NCBI RefSeq assembly: GCF_954871325.1
Contig: NC_088777.1
Span: forward strand, 930,001 to 994,000
Reading direction: 5' to 3'
From: Gordionus sp. m RMFG-2023
Taxonomy: Eukaryota > Nematomorpha > Gordioida > Chordodea > Parachordodidae
Length of the DNA: 64,000 nucleotides
This document shows positions 11,750-23,810 of this stretch, one piece after another. Position 1 is the first letter of the stretch. The number at the start of each line of letters is the position of its first letter. A program made the position numbers and the translations under genes. The notes beneath the pieces were generated by a model that worked only from the letters and a program-made list of their open reading frames with translations, did not search any database and was not told the DNA's origin.

Positions 11750-12150
11750 ATGTTTAGCGATTACAAAAAGTTAGAAGTGGTCAAATCGGCGACTAAGAAA
11801 CATGGGAGGCAATGCGGAGGCCGTCATGGCAAATGCAAATAGGGGCCATGTATGTCGGGGTCTCTGCCAAAACTATTACGCGTGTCACATGAGGGAACAG
11901 AAATGAAGTAAATTACGTTTGGTATTTGGATGATTTATCTTATATTTGCATCATATTTTGGAATATAAGAATTTAACAAGCGGAAGTGATATGACCGGGT
12001 GGAATCTAAAAAAACGTCGCGTTGAATTAGCCGCGTCTAAAAATCTGCTCATTGGGCCACAATACTAAAAGTCAGAGACTACTATAGTTCTAACCATAAT
12101 GAGAACACAACTTGCCTCCGATTTATGAAGGAGAAGACGGATCGAGCGAT
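11750..12150 (+). other. GC-richer tract with short open frames, possible exon
   Basis: Two overlapping plus frames are open. One starts at ATG 11750 (MFSDYKKLEVVKSATKK, 30 codons). Another follows an acceptor-like TTACAAAAAGTTAG and includes a cysteine-bearing stretch, HVCRGLCQNYYACHMR, ending at a TGA near 11903. CpG-rich DNA (CGTCGCGTTGAATTAGCCGCG) continues to about 12035. I do not recognise a family; it could be an exon, a decayed repeat or a regulatory region. Confidence 0.25.
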
Positions 12151-13860
12151 TTTTTTGCAACTTTTTCATAAAATGACAACTCTCCCATCAAATTTAAAAT
12201 TTATTTTTCAGAATACAATTGTTGTAAATATCGATTTGTAATTGACATTTATGGACATTTGGCGATGGACTTGTATGATGGAACATATAATTTGAATAGG
12301 ATCGTATGAAATTGCGTTTTGATAATAATGATACATTAGAATTATATAGAGATCCGGTTATAATGTGCGTTTTGTATTATTGTATTTTTGTTGTTTTTTA
12401 TAATTTTAAATTGTTTATAAAGCTCTCATTATATATATATATACATATGTTTTTTTAAATTAATAATAGGATCAAACCAGATGACATTTTTCTATAATTT
12501 ATATTTTTAAAAAAAATACATCAATAATCTTTTAATAAATGATAAACCTTACAATTAAGATACGAATTTTACTTAACTTAAAAATATTCGGCATAAAATC
12601 AAATTAGGTATTGGCAAAGATTGGCGAAGAAATGACAGCACGATAATTAAATGTAAACTTAGATTCAAAATTGGGAACGATTGTAATTTTTGCTATTTTT
12701 ATTAAAAATTTTCAAGAATTCCAATCAGTCAAGCAGTTAATAGAAGAAAGTGCTATATTTATATTACCAATGTATTGACAAATCATTAGATACGTTTTTA
12801 TGATTTGTTTTTCTGAAAAATTTTGCAATTTATAATCACTTTAAAAAATTAAATAAAATACATTCAAGCTACTAAGTGTTAAATAGTGCGAATAAATTTC
12901 ATTATAAATAACGATGCTTTCTACACCTATTTCTCTCTCTTACTAGTTTTGAAAAGCCCTGTTAGGGTCGACACTTAAATAGCGGCCCGATTAAGATTAT
13001 AACCGAAATAATATTGTGTAAGTCAATTTTGTTTATAGATGTTAGAGAGGTTTGGACTTCTACTCACCAAATCCGGTTAAAATCGGTTTTTTGACAACAC
13101 TATCTTCCTACCCTAACTGGCTATGTAATGGTCCCTAGTTATACACTTTTAAGTGTGTGGCCATGCTATTTTTTCCTATGAGGGCCAAACTTGGGGAGGG
13201 GTTATAACGGGTTGGTTCACTTTTGGTTTGTATCTCAATAAAGTTTTGTAATCTGGATAAATAAAACAAGAGTTGACCAGTAGGTTAAATACGATCAAAA
13301 TTCTGTTAATTGACCGGCTAAAATATTATTGGTTTATATCATTCTAATTTTAGGTTTACAATTTATATATACTTATATATCATAAAAATCATAGATTTTA
13401 ATTATAATTATGTATTTAAAAATAAACAGAATTTTATATTTGAAATATTGCTTTGATTTGATTTGAAATATATAAACGAAATAAATATAAATAGTAATAA
13501 ATTGTAATAGATTGCTACGATATTGTTTGAGAGAATTTACTCGCTTCATTTTAATTAATGAATATCGGATACCTGCAAGCACACACCCGGTTTTAAATAT
13601 CCGAGCGAGTCCGAATATTTTAAAACGAAATTATTTATAATATATATCAACATATATAAAAACATTAAAATATCACTTATATATTCTATTTTCAAAAATA
13701 TCAATTTTTACACGTATTTTTTTTTCTTTAAATTTAAAAATATGTCCAATTTTTATATTTATTAGATTTTTTTGCTATAAAACCGAAAATGTTTTGAAAA
13801 TAAATGTACCGGGTTATCAAATGATAATTTTTAATAGTAAGTGAATTGCAATGTGTCTAG
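12151..13860. other. AT-rich spacer with a MITE fragment
   Basis: A hAT-MITE terminus occurs at about 13045-13102 (AATCGGTTTTTTGACAACACTA). The minus frame at 13373-13582 is an AT-driven Ile/Tyr/Lys run and is not accepted as a gene. Confidence 0.45.
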
Positions 13861-13998
13861 TAGTGTTGTTAAACGACTCAATTTGACCCGATGTTTTAGA
13901 AAGTATAACACAAGCCCCGACAGTTCGCCGATAGATAAAATCTCTTGGCTTGCATAATATTTTTCTGGATAAAATATTGAAACACTGATGTCTATCTA
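13861..13998. mobile_element. hAT-like MITE, rearranged
   Basis: It starts TAGTGTTGTTAAACGACTC, matching the family terminus. The inner blocks (CATAATATTTTTCTGG, TAAAATATTG) then follow in altered order, so this copy looks rearranged or half-deleted. Confidence 0.55.
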
Positions 13999-14891
13999 GC
14001 ATAAAGAAGATAAGTTCAGTAGGTTCAAAATGATTATTAACTGAAAATTGAACCGTTAAATGCGGTGTGTAGGAAAATTTCTGCGTGCATCTGAAGCAGA
14101 AATTTAAAAAAAATATCCGAGTCTAGCAAATGAGAGGTATGTTGTGCCGTCTCAAAAAAAAAATATTTACTCTAGTAAAACAAAATTATTTTAATTTTCA
14201 TTCATTTTGCAATCACTCGCTAACAATTTGAAATTTAATTATTTGGGACTTGTCAGATTTGTGCAAAAATAATCTGATTAAAAGTATTATATTCATTTTT
14301 AAATATATATTACATATTCAAAACTTTATTAAAAAATCCATAAAGATTAATTAGCTACTTTTATATAATGTAAGCAAAATCTTTTTTTGGCAATTAAATT
14401 TTTGCGTATTAGGAATACAGGAGGATTATGGTCAAACCGAGGCTTGATGTTAAAGCGATATGTAGGCTTTTATCACGATACCCTATATTACCCATGGTTA
14501 ATAGAATGATAAAACATTTATAAAACAAACCATAAAATTATTCATAATAAAAACGAATCATGAGACTTCAAATTTATTCATTAACAAAAATATAAACTAA
14601 TACCTATCCATTAAAAAATAATATTAAGATTATAAATCATAATTAACCATCTTCATATATTCTTCATCCCAAAAGTCCATTCTTTACCAGCTGACATCTT
14701 CTCCAATTAATCCCAAATCTCCAACAAAGGACTTCTCTTTAACAATCAACCATGTGATTATTGTTTTTTTCTTCCTCCACCAGGAAAACTCTATTCCCAT
14801 GTCAGAAAATAACTGACATTTTCTGTATTCAATTAAATTTGTTTCTTATTTTTTCAACAGCTACAACAATTTATATAAGCAGTTGTATACT

Positions 14892-15098
14892 TAGTGTTGT
14901 AAAACGGATCGATTTTAGGATTTTTAGAAACGGCCAACTCAATATTTTATCCAGAAAAAGATTATGCAAGCCTAAAGATTTAGCTCAAAGATGGCACAAA
15001 GGGTGGAACATCTAATGGCGAAATCTCGACGCTCAGGCAATATTTTCCTACCTATAATGTTGAATTAGCCGTTTTTAATAAAGTCGGCAGTTGTACTA
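14892..15098. mobile_element. hAT-like MITE
   Basis: The element is 207 bp. It starts TAGTGTTGTAAAACGG and contains CAATATTTTATCCAG, GCAAGCCTAAAGATTTAGC and GAATTAGCCGTTTTTAA in family order. The right terminus (GTCGGCAGTTGTACTA) is eroded. Part of it is translated by chance at the end of a plus frame at 14761-15015. Confidence 0.7.
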
Positions 15099-16418
15099 TG
15101 TGCATCCTGCTATATTTTAAGGATACAATTCTTTAAGATAAATAAAATCACACAAATATAATTTATAATACTTACAAGTTCTGATAAAGAATTGGGTAAA
15201 ATTGCTCAAATTGACAACACTATTTTGCACTATTCATCTTAGGATAAGATAATTTTGCATCTTATATGATCGATCGACAAGTAAAAAACATTAAAATATA
15301 AATCTTAATATTGCATAACTGGCTTCATAGATAAAACAAATTCAAAAAAAAATAACAGAAGTGTCAATCAAATGTGTGTAAAAGGCAGTATTTGCAAGCA
15401 ATTTCATGGCTAATATTTTAATATAGATTCCTATTTGCATTTCTTCGTCGGAAAAGAAATTTGTCGTTTTAGGGTATTATTCATATAAAAAACGGAAATA
15501 GATTGAAAATGAGAATAGAGAAATTGGTAAGAGTTTATCGATTCTAAGATTGATTAGATTAAGGTCAAACATGGTAAATTGACATATTAATTTTTATTCT
15601 TGTTAAAATAATTTAACTATCATAAACGATATTATTTTACACCAATTAAGATTTTATAATTTTTACCATCAAAATTACGTTGATTGGAATTTTAACGTTG
15701 TTTTTTGATATTCCTAATTCTGTATCTTATTTCTACAAATTTAAAAAAAAAAAATTAATAAATTTTAATATTACTTGAATTTATTTTGTCATTTTCATAT
15801 AAAATTAAAGTAAAAATTGTCTCAAAAAAAACTTAGAGAAGCTATTTTAGATGGGTATAAAAATTATTATTTCGAATTCTTACATTAGAAGAAAGGAAAA
15901 AATAAAACATTTTCTACTATTATTATTATAGATCATATGTAATTTAAAACAAAAATTATTATAATTGTAAAATAAATACTTTTATTTAATTATATTTAAT
16001 ATTAAAAAAAAACATCTCAAATCTATAAGTCTAGAAGGGGCTATCTATCATTTACCTTTAATAAACAAGCCACATAGTTACTAAAAAAAGGCTTAAATCT
16101 TGTGTTTCCATTAAGTTTTCAAAGTTAATGTTTTTAATACAATTGTGTTGTGTCCCTAAAGTTAAGCTGTAATATAAAAAAAAATTTTTCTATTTTATAG
16201 TTATAACATTTTGAAAACTTATATTAATTAACAAAATCATATTTAGTATTATTTTTTAAAAATATTTACTTTTTGTAGGTTAAATAAATGAGGAAAATTA
16301 CGTCTTCAAGTCAGAATTTTCTTATTCGTCACTAATAAAGATCATAAAAATATTTAATAAAAATAAAATTGAACCAATCAAAATTTAATTATTTAAAAAA
16401 ATTTAGTAATTTTCGAAG
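15099..16418. other. AT-rich spacer
   Basis: A short MITE terminus lies at about 15195-15222 (GACAACACTA). A weak exon-like frame ends at a GTAAGAG donor near 15530 but has no other support. Confidence 0.4.
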
Positions 16419-16505
16419 AGCATCTATGGTCTAGTTGAATGAGTGCTTGTAACTCAATTCTGTAATTCTGGATTTAAGCAGCAAGAACCATGTTAAAGTA
16501 GGTTC
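16419..16505 (+). repeat. tRNA-like SINE head (tentative)
   Basis: TGGTCTAGTTGAATGAGTGC resembles a pol III A box, and about 30 bases on TCTGGATTTAAGCAGC resembles a B box (GGTTYRANNCC-like). The cloverleaf is not complete, so this is not a tRNA gene. A tRNA-derived SINE fragment is the best guess. Confidence 0.3.
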
Positions 16506-16780
16506 CTTCATAATAAAGCACATCGCTATTTATGTTTTAATTTTTTTTTTTTTGTGAAATAAAGGAATTAAACGGTTTTTGGATGCTATTTATAAAAAAC
16601 AAATAGAGTAAGGGGAAATATATTATAATTATTTTTATTTTATAAAAAATAAAGGATATTTGGTTCATTGTTATAAACTAATGAGCTTCAATAGGACATT
16701 CAAATTATAATATATAATAACAGTTAAGGCATTCATGCAAGGCATGCGGTAATTAATTTATTTATTTGACCTTCTCTTAG

Positions 16781-16876
16781 GGGGCTAGAATACCAAACAT
16801 CCTGGAGCCTAATACTTTATTATCAGATGATGCTCTAGGTCCAGATGGTTTAACTTCCGTTACTTTGGTCTTTAGG
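16781..16876 (+). CDS. Candidate internal exon of an unidentified gene
   Basis: A pyrimidine-rich acceptor (GACCTTCTCTTAG) is followed by a 96-nt frame of exactly 32 codons and then a donor-like GTAAAATT. Both boundaries fall in phase 0. The translation starts GARIPNILEPNTLLSDD and ends ALGPDGLTSVTLVFR. Its composition is unlike the surrounding AT-rich frames, with few Lys/Asn/Ile runs and more Gly, Pro and Asp. I do not recognise the protein. It lies 8 kb upstream of ovo on the same strand, but no reading-frame link to ovo can be shown. It could belong to a long-intron gene whose other exons lie outside the window or are too short to see. Confidence 0.4.
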
Positions 16877-18261
16877 GTAAAATTTTAATTTGGGAATTTC
16901 ACATGCCTCTTTTCCGTAAAATGTAAATTCCAATCTAGTTTGATAAAGTCTAGACGAAAAAAATCAAATATTATTCGAAATTAACAAATTATATTATTTT
17001 TACCCATCGTTATCTCCCTTGGACATATGTCAATCGGAACTTAGAAGAGCCCTTGCATCAGAAACCTAAAAAGTTTTTTCTTAAACAAAATATCCAAATT
17101 ATCTGTTTAAAATATTATTATTCATGTTTTTTGGGGAACTTAAAGTCCCAAACCTAATTTTTTTTTTATAGATTGAGTTTTTTAAAATAATTTTATTATA
17201 TTAAGATATTAAGATATTTGTATTTGTTTAAATGTATATGATTATTGGTTTTATGGAAGTTATTATAAGTTACAACAACGAATTATTTAATCTGTTGAGA
17301 AAAAAATTTGATTTTACAGGACAATAATATACATTTAATTATTATATCATGCGGTTGTAATATCATTGCGAATTTAAATTATCTTAAAGCCGGTTTTACT
17401 AAGTTGTAAAATTTCTAAATAAACTTCAAATGCCTAAGTAAAACTCTAAATAACTAGATGAAGTGCAAATGGTATGAGGTAAAAAATTTTTATTATATCT
17501 TTTAATCAAATTCTTATATTTTTTTACATATATTATAAACCTAAATAAAGAAAATGAACAATAATTTTTTTAGCTATCCTGGCAAAATTAAAAATTATTA
17601 TTTATCCTTATACTTTATCTATTAAATATTATAAATTTTTGTATTAAATTTTAATTATTTTTATAACCAAAAATTATTAAATAAGATTAATTAACTTGTA
17701 ACGTTTTTTGAACCTGCAATGAAAGTGTAAAATAAATAAATTAATTAATTAACTAAGTTCTGACCTTAACCACGAAGTCTTGATCAAATTAATAAAAAAA
17801 ATATATGCTATAGTAAATGTATTTTGTTTAATATGTTTATACTTGATAAATAATAATATTTATATATATTTAATCAAATTTATATTAAAAATATATAGTA
17901 ATTGTTTAAAGAAAAAATAAATTTGCAATTTTATTTTTGAGAATTTTTTCTAAAAAATAATCAATTTTTAAATAATGAATAAATATTTTGCATTTCTATC
18001 CGTTTTAATCTTAATATTTGAGGATGTTAAAAGTAAAACATAGCTCTTTCATGTATAAAATTTATCCCAAAAAATGCTTTTATGTTTTTTTTATAATAGT
18101 CATGCAAGCAGAACCAAGTATTAAAATTTAAATAACTTCTTTATTTAAATTAATTATTATGTTAAACTTTTATAAAAAAATATATAAATATATTTCATAT
18201 ATTTATGGCATTTAACATAAAAAAAAATACTTTAAAGAATCAAATGGAAAAGGAAGATCAG
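16877..18261. other. AT-rich spacer
   Basis: No gene or repeat is supported; mainly A/T runs up to the assembly gap. Confidence 0.4.
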
Positions 18262-18271
18262 NNNNNNNNNN
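18262..18271. other. Assembly gap (10 N)
   Basis: Ten consecutive N, a placeholder-length scaffold gap; the true distance is unknown. Confidence 0.99.
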
Positions 18272-18503
18272 GATCAATTATAAAACGAAATACTTCGACC
18301 CTATTATTACGACCCAATATCTTCTTATCAATATGATCCAATTTAAATTATCTTTATTTTCTTTATATCCCCATAGCACATGCTTAAAAGTTAAACAAAG
18401 AAAATTAAAAGTTTTTCTTTCTCTTCTAGAAAAATATTTATTGAAAAACGTCCATAAATGTCAATTCCAAGTCGACAGAAACAACACCTATATAGATCAA
18501 TCA

Positions 18504-18611
18504 ATGAGGACGTTCATCTTGTCACTATACATTCTATTTGCTAGTACTATTCAATTTTTAGCAGAGAATTCTGTACTCAGATACTCTCTAGTAGCTTTAA
18601 ATATGAATTAG
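18504..18611 (+). CDS. Possible signal-peptide exon or tiny secreted ORF
   Basis: From ATG 18504 the frame reads MRTFILSLYILFASTIQFLA, a textbook short n-region, hydrophobic core and small residue, then ENSVLRYS and a stop after 35 residues. It is the C-terminal part of a longer 92-codon frame starting at 18333. No strong GTAAG donor is seen, so it may be chance in AT-rich DNA. No family is recognised. Confidence 0.2.
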   Translation: MRTFILSLYILFASTIQFLAENSVLRYSLVALNMN

Positions 18612-18710
18612 AAACCATTTTTATTTCTTTATTTTGAATCGATGTAATAGTTATCGATGATACAGAAAATTTTGCATCTTCCATTATTTTCCATGATGAC
18701 AAAATATTTT

Positions 18711-19016
18711 TTAAATTGAAGATATAATAACAGTGGCCCCATAATTCCAAAAATTTATTGTAATTAGAGTCTTAAATTTACATAACGACTGCGCTTCTGA
18801 TGAGGTTTTTGCCTCAAATGATTTATTATCTATTATAAATTGAAGCGCACTTATTGTTATTGAAAGCAATTTCTCTTTACAATATATCCATCTCCAGGCT
18901 TTTTTTACGTGCTTAGCACCTTTATCACCCATTTTTTGCAGCAACTTATTTTGGCCAGATGAATTATTCTGTTTTACCCAAACATCCATCCTTTTATATG
19001 ATTCTAGTCTGTTCAA
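18711..19016 (-). pseudogene. Unrecognised 101-codon frame
   Basis: This minus frame has less biased composition than most chance frames here (KKAWRWIYCKEKLL, FEAKTSSEAQSLCKF) but no start context, splice sites or domain I recognise. It might be a transposase or host-gene remnant. I rate it low. Confidence 0.2.
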
Positions 19017-19367
19017 AATAATCCAAATAAATTTTTGCCTTCAATATTATCGCATGATTTACATACACAGAGATTTAATATGTGACTGTAAAAAATCTGT
19101 TTTTTTTGTTATAATAAGATATGGTTTTAAAATTTCTCAATTTGTCTAATAAGAATCTAATGATTTAATCATCATAGGGCCTTGTAATAAATAAATTATA
19201 TTTCGGTATGATTCTTTAATCTTAGTTTCTGTCAAATATAGCCATTTATTCATAGTTAATTTCTTTATAAAATATTAAAATATACCAACCGCCTTTGTTA
19301 ACTTCAATTTTATAAAAAAAATTAAAAATTCATATTGATTTATATAACAAAAATTATTATAATCATG

Positions 19368-19676
19368 TAGTGCAACGAGAACACAATCCAGCTTCCAAAT
19401 TCCTACAGTGGCTGAGACACAATTTTCTAATTAAAATAATTGTTTTAAAAAAAAAGAGTATTTAGTCTATTTAGTTATTATTTATTCACGCTTCTTACCA
19501 TTCCTATTAATCTCTTCTTGTTGTTCCTGCTGAAATAGAGCATATCGTATTTCGCTCCCCACTATTTGTGTTTCTGGATAATCAAATATAAAATTATTCA
19601 AATCAAATAACTCTTTGTAAATTCCTTTTGGGTTTAAAATCAAAAATAAATTTTCAATTTTTCTATGTGTATTCAC
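19368..19676 (-). pseudogene. Intron-bearing gene fragment, copy A
   Basis: The upstream exon encodes LILNPKGIYKELFDLNNF, then DYPETQIVGSEIRYAL and a Gln/Glu run (FQQEQQEEINRNG), ending at a GTAAG donor. After about 80 bases comes an acceptor-like TTTTAATTAG and a short terminal exon whose cysteine frame reads CLSHCRNLEAGLCSRC, then a stop. A diverged copy at 43155-43443 keeps the same exon-intron-exon layout and the C-X3-C-X7-C-X2-C spacing, which suggests a zinc-binding C-terminus. In copy A the acceptor side lacks about seven bases relative to copy B, so the phase no longer fits; copy A is probably a pseudogene. The parent family is not recognised. Confidence 0.45.
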
Positions 19677-20143
19677 ATTTGTTAAAGATTTATTGAGAAA
19701 GAATCATTTGCCAATTTATAGGTTTTGAATCAAAAACACGCAATTGATATGTGCTACACATAGTCGTATCGTATGTATAATACATTATATTTAATTTTTC
19801 AAGCATTTTATACTTATTTATTAATTTTTATTTCTTATTTTATATTTTTTTATTGATTTGCAATCATTTTCTAATTCTCTTCAATACCAATCTAGTATAT
19901 TCCTCACTGGCAACTTCTCGTATTGAGGATCTTCTTGAGACATGATTAGTGAAAGGACATTATCTTTGTTTACCAGATAAATAACCAATCCTAGATATTT
20001 TCTATTTCAGATTAAAGCCGGCCATTCTCACGGCCCTAATCTCAAGTCATGTTTATAGAAGCGCAAAAAATACCACTCCGCATCGCGCTACTAAGATAAG
20101 AAAATAATTAGCATAACCCATGTAGGGAATGAGAGAAAATCTT

Positions 20144-20401
20144 TTAGCTAAAAGAAAATACCTCAATGCTTACCCCCTTTTTTTTTATAAATCCTAGATA
20201 TGCCAATAATTTATGCTCTTGATTCGTTTTGAGCATCGCATAATCATTCGCGATGTCACTATAAAGGGACGTCTTTTGAAGGTTCAAATTAATTATGATT
20301 TTTTTAGAAAAATTAAAGATTTTCAATTTACAATAATATTTTGTACCTATAACACTGGAATACAAAGTTGCTACCAAGAAATAAATAAGAAACACCAGCA
20401 T
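20144..20401 (-). CDS. Possible small secreted or membrane protein (hypothetical)
   Basis: This 85-residue frame begins MLVFLIYFLVATLYSSVIG, a plausible signal peptide. It continues through TSLYSDIANDYAMLKTN, with more balanced codons, to a GTAAGC sequence near 20165 that could be a donor. A second possible donor (ATAG then GTACAAAA) follows the signal peptide. A 70-codon plus frame overlaps on the other strand, so the coding strand is unproved. No family recognised. Confidence 0.25.
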   Translation of the reverse strand: MLVFLIYFLVATLYSSVIGTKYYCKLKIFNFSKKIIINLNLQKTSLYSDIANDYAMLKTNQEHKLLAYLGFIKKKGVSIEVFSFS

Positions 20402-20429
20402 ATTTTTCTTTATTTTACAAATTAGAAAA

Positions 20430-21270
20430 AAGTTAAAAAAAATGAATTAAAAAATTAAATATTTTTCAAAATTTTATATATTATTAGAAAGAAGATTTAA
20501 AAAACCATAAAGTATCTAAATTTTATAATCTAAAAATAAGTTAATATAATTTTAAATATATTACTAAAAATAAATCTTTTATATAAAATATTGCATTGGT
20601 TGGCTGGGATAGAATATATATTTAGATGAAAATTTAAAGTTCAATGAATATTTTACAGGTTGTACTCTTCCCAAAACCTTATTAATATCTTAATTTCTTT
20701 TTTTAATTAAATTATTTTTATATTAAAATTTAAATAAGAATTCTATTTTAGTTTAAATTTTCTATTTTCTTTCAACCTTTTTTAGCTGGCCAAGCTAATT
20801 AGAATGAAAATTGATTTATTATTTAAGATATCCAACGAATGGGCATTTTAAAAATGAGCCACAAGCACTTAGATTAAAAAATCTATTGATTTAATCTTGA
20901 ACAAAATTAAAATATTAAAGAAATCTATGCCATACACTTGGTCATCTTTGACTTATACGCTTGTTTCCATTTCAAATTCATTGTTAAATATTGCATCGAT
21001 AATAAAAAAAATACTGTAATATTAAAGAAGAAAGTGACCTTGGATTTATATTATGAAATATTAATATGATCAATATCTAATTTCTCAAAATAAAGATTTT
21101 TAGTCTTTTTAAGGTGTGAGGAATACTTGCTGAACTTTGATAAAATTAAAGTCTGCAGAGTATAATGTGAATTCCATAATAAATCCAGCCAAAGATTCAA
21201 CCCGACTTCTTTCAATTTTTCTAAAAATTTATAGATTTTTTATATAAACATTAAATAATTGAAATAAAAG
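20430..21270. other. AT-rich spacer
   Basis: No gene or repeat supported before the left LTR. Confidence 0.4.
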
Positions 21271-21602
21271 TGTGGATATAGGTGAATATAGATGGATCAA
21301 ATAACTAGGAATATTCATGATTTGTTAATCAATTTATTTAAATTTAAAATTTTCTCTTCATCTCTAATTCATCGTCTTTATATATGATATTAATCTAATA
21401 TAAAATAAAAAAACCATCAGTTTACAGTGTTAATCATCTTAAGTCAGTCGCTCGCAGTGTAAATAAATACATATATCAAACTTTTATAATAAAATCAGTC
21501 CGTAAAGTAATAGATTACTTTACGGTAAAATTAAAATTCTTTTTCTTTAAATATTATTATTATTATTTTTATTATAATTGTTAAAAACGTGATAAATTAA
21601 CA
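21271..21602 (-). repeat. 3' LTR of the gypsy-like fossil
   Basis: It shares with the other LTR TATATGATATTAATCTAATA, ACAGTGTTAATCATCTT, AAAATCAGTCCGTAAAGTA and TGTTAAAAACGTGA. TG...CA termini are present. Confidence 0.85.
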
Positions 21603-23810
21603 TTTCACCCTCCAAAGAAATCTCTCCTATGTTTATAAGATATGTTGAGTGGAAAACGCCATTGATGTTTATGATAAAGTTTTCTAAATGCTTAGATGTA
21701 TCTTTGATTTTGATAGGTAGAGCGTTCCCTAGAACCTGCCTCGTTAGTTCCTTTTTTATCTTTCACTCTCTATATCACGCCTTTGCCCCTTGTCACCACG
21801 GAATACGCCAATGCTCATGATATAGTCTTCTTTTTAAACAAAACAGTAGCTTGGTGAAGCGAAAGCAGCCCTTGTTTATAGAGATCGTGAATAAATCCCC
21901 AGAGTCTTCAGCTTGCTTAGAATCTATTTTGGTAAATTTCCTGCCCTTAGTTGACTTAGCACTCAGAACGTTTGTGCGCGTATCGGGTAACTAAAATCCT
22001 CTAGAGCAGGGTTAGTAATGTCTTTTAAGTCAGCGCACACCCTCATGATGCAGTCTCTCTTGAAAACAGGTGTTAGTGGACTTGCCCATCTGACTTGAGA
22101 TATAGGTTCTATGTTATCCTTTGGCCAGACGTCCAACTCACGAGTCATTGGGTCAAACCTGGCACATGGATCTCTCCAGGGGGTATAATTCTAAGTTCAG
22201 CGTCATGCATCAAGTGAATCTCACTTGCCTGATCATTTTGGGTTCATTGTATCGTGTTCTCTCAAGACCATTTTTCATAGTCAAAATCACCTTCTTGAAT
22301 TATCGTCTACGTTGCCCACATTGATTTTTAAATTAATGAAGGCGTGGTATACACGTCCTAACAGGGAGCACTTATCACTCTCCGCCACTATGGCTTCCAG
22401 CGTTTGTGTGTTTTCTTCAAACTTCACGTTAACATTGGCTAGGCTTATAATTTTGAGAGCGCTGCCGTTGTACCCTGTCAACCTCATTTGTTTGTCGTGG
22501 CTACCCCTACTGCCTTAGCTGTGTGTCTCGGTATCGTATAACAGATGCCGGTATCCACTTGCATTAATATGCTATCATTGACCCACCAGATTGTTCATAT
22601 CCCGATTCTGAAGATTGTATTCTTAGACGTAGGTGTTTGTGACATCTTTGTCGATTTCTTAGATGTTCATAATATAATTGGAGTTTGAATGAAAAGCACG
22701 ATATTTATAATTATAAGATCTGTTATTTTATTGGTATAGTTGTTATTAATGTAATGGTTGAGCCTAGCGAATATTTAGGAAAACCATTGCTGTTTTGAGG
22801 GGAGGGTTATGTCTATGATAACCGCGACGTGGGTAATTATTTTGATTGTAGCCTGTATAGTAATTATTGCTTGATCATAACTTTGACTATGGTCACAACG
22901 ACAGTCGTGGCCGTTGTCATAGTAGTTGTACCCGTGTATCGATCGTCGTATCGATTGTCGAAACGGTCGCGGTTATCATGACGATTATTGTAGTGTTCAT
23001 CGAAACGTTTGTCAAGGCAGTTATCGTATAGGAGCTGAGGTTGCTTGGTGAAAGCATCATATTTTACAAAAGATTTACAATGTGCATTGAAGTCCTGTTT
23101 GGGTTTCACGGTCTCGTGGCCATTTTTAGTTCTGCCCATAATTTATTTCCTTTTGTATTCCAGGTGAATCATCCAAATGTATTGCTTCTGCTTTCTGATC
23201 ATTTGACTCCCTGATATCTTCCTCTAGACCTAGATTATATATGTCTTTGGTCATGGAGCTCCTAATTGCTCTCCTGATCTCTTTGGTAATCGTAGCCATT
23301 CTGACCTTTTCGATGATACGTTGAATGCCACCAAATTTGCATTCTTTATTGATTCTGGCTAAGCATGTAACCCATGTTGTGAATGTCTCCTCCTTTATCT
23401 TGGGCGGCAGCATAAAATAAGGAGAGTTTGGCATACTCGGTCTTGGAAGGATGTTGAAGCTTGAATTTTCCAAGAAGAGCTATTGGGTCCTAGAGGTCTG
23501 CCTCCATACAAATTGCTCCAATGTTGTTAAATTCGTTGTCGGGTAGACTTTGAAGAAACAAAGCGGCCTTTTCCCCTATTTGGAAATCTTGTTTGTGTCT
23601 AAAAAACTTTGCGATTTCCGTGTTTAGGCGCTGTCATCGCTACTAAATATATGGGAATCCAATCTGAAAAATTGGGTTATATATGTGGAATTATTCATTC
23701 ATCCATCGTTAAGAAATGTTATTTATATATGAGCGTTGTATTTGCTTTAGGAGAGAATTATATTGTGAAAAAAAAATTTTTTTATGTCTTGGCCACCATT
23801 GAAATATGAG

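Noticed and set aside
13373-13582. 69-codon minus frame
   Set aside because: Ile/Tyr/Lys composition expected from AT-rich DNA.
14761-15015. 84-codon plus frame
   Set aside because: Its second half lies inside the MITE at 14892-15098.
15490-15530. 57-nt exon ending at GTAAGAG
   Set aside because: Weak acceptor, Lys/Ile-rich translation, no partner exon.
16419-16505. tRNA gene
   Set aside because: A and B boxes are only approximate and the acceptor and anticodon arms do not fold; kept as a possible SINE head.
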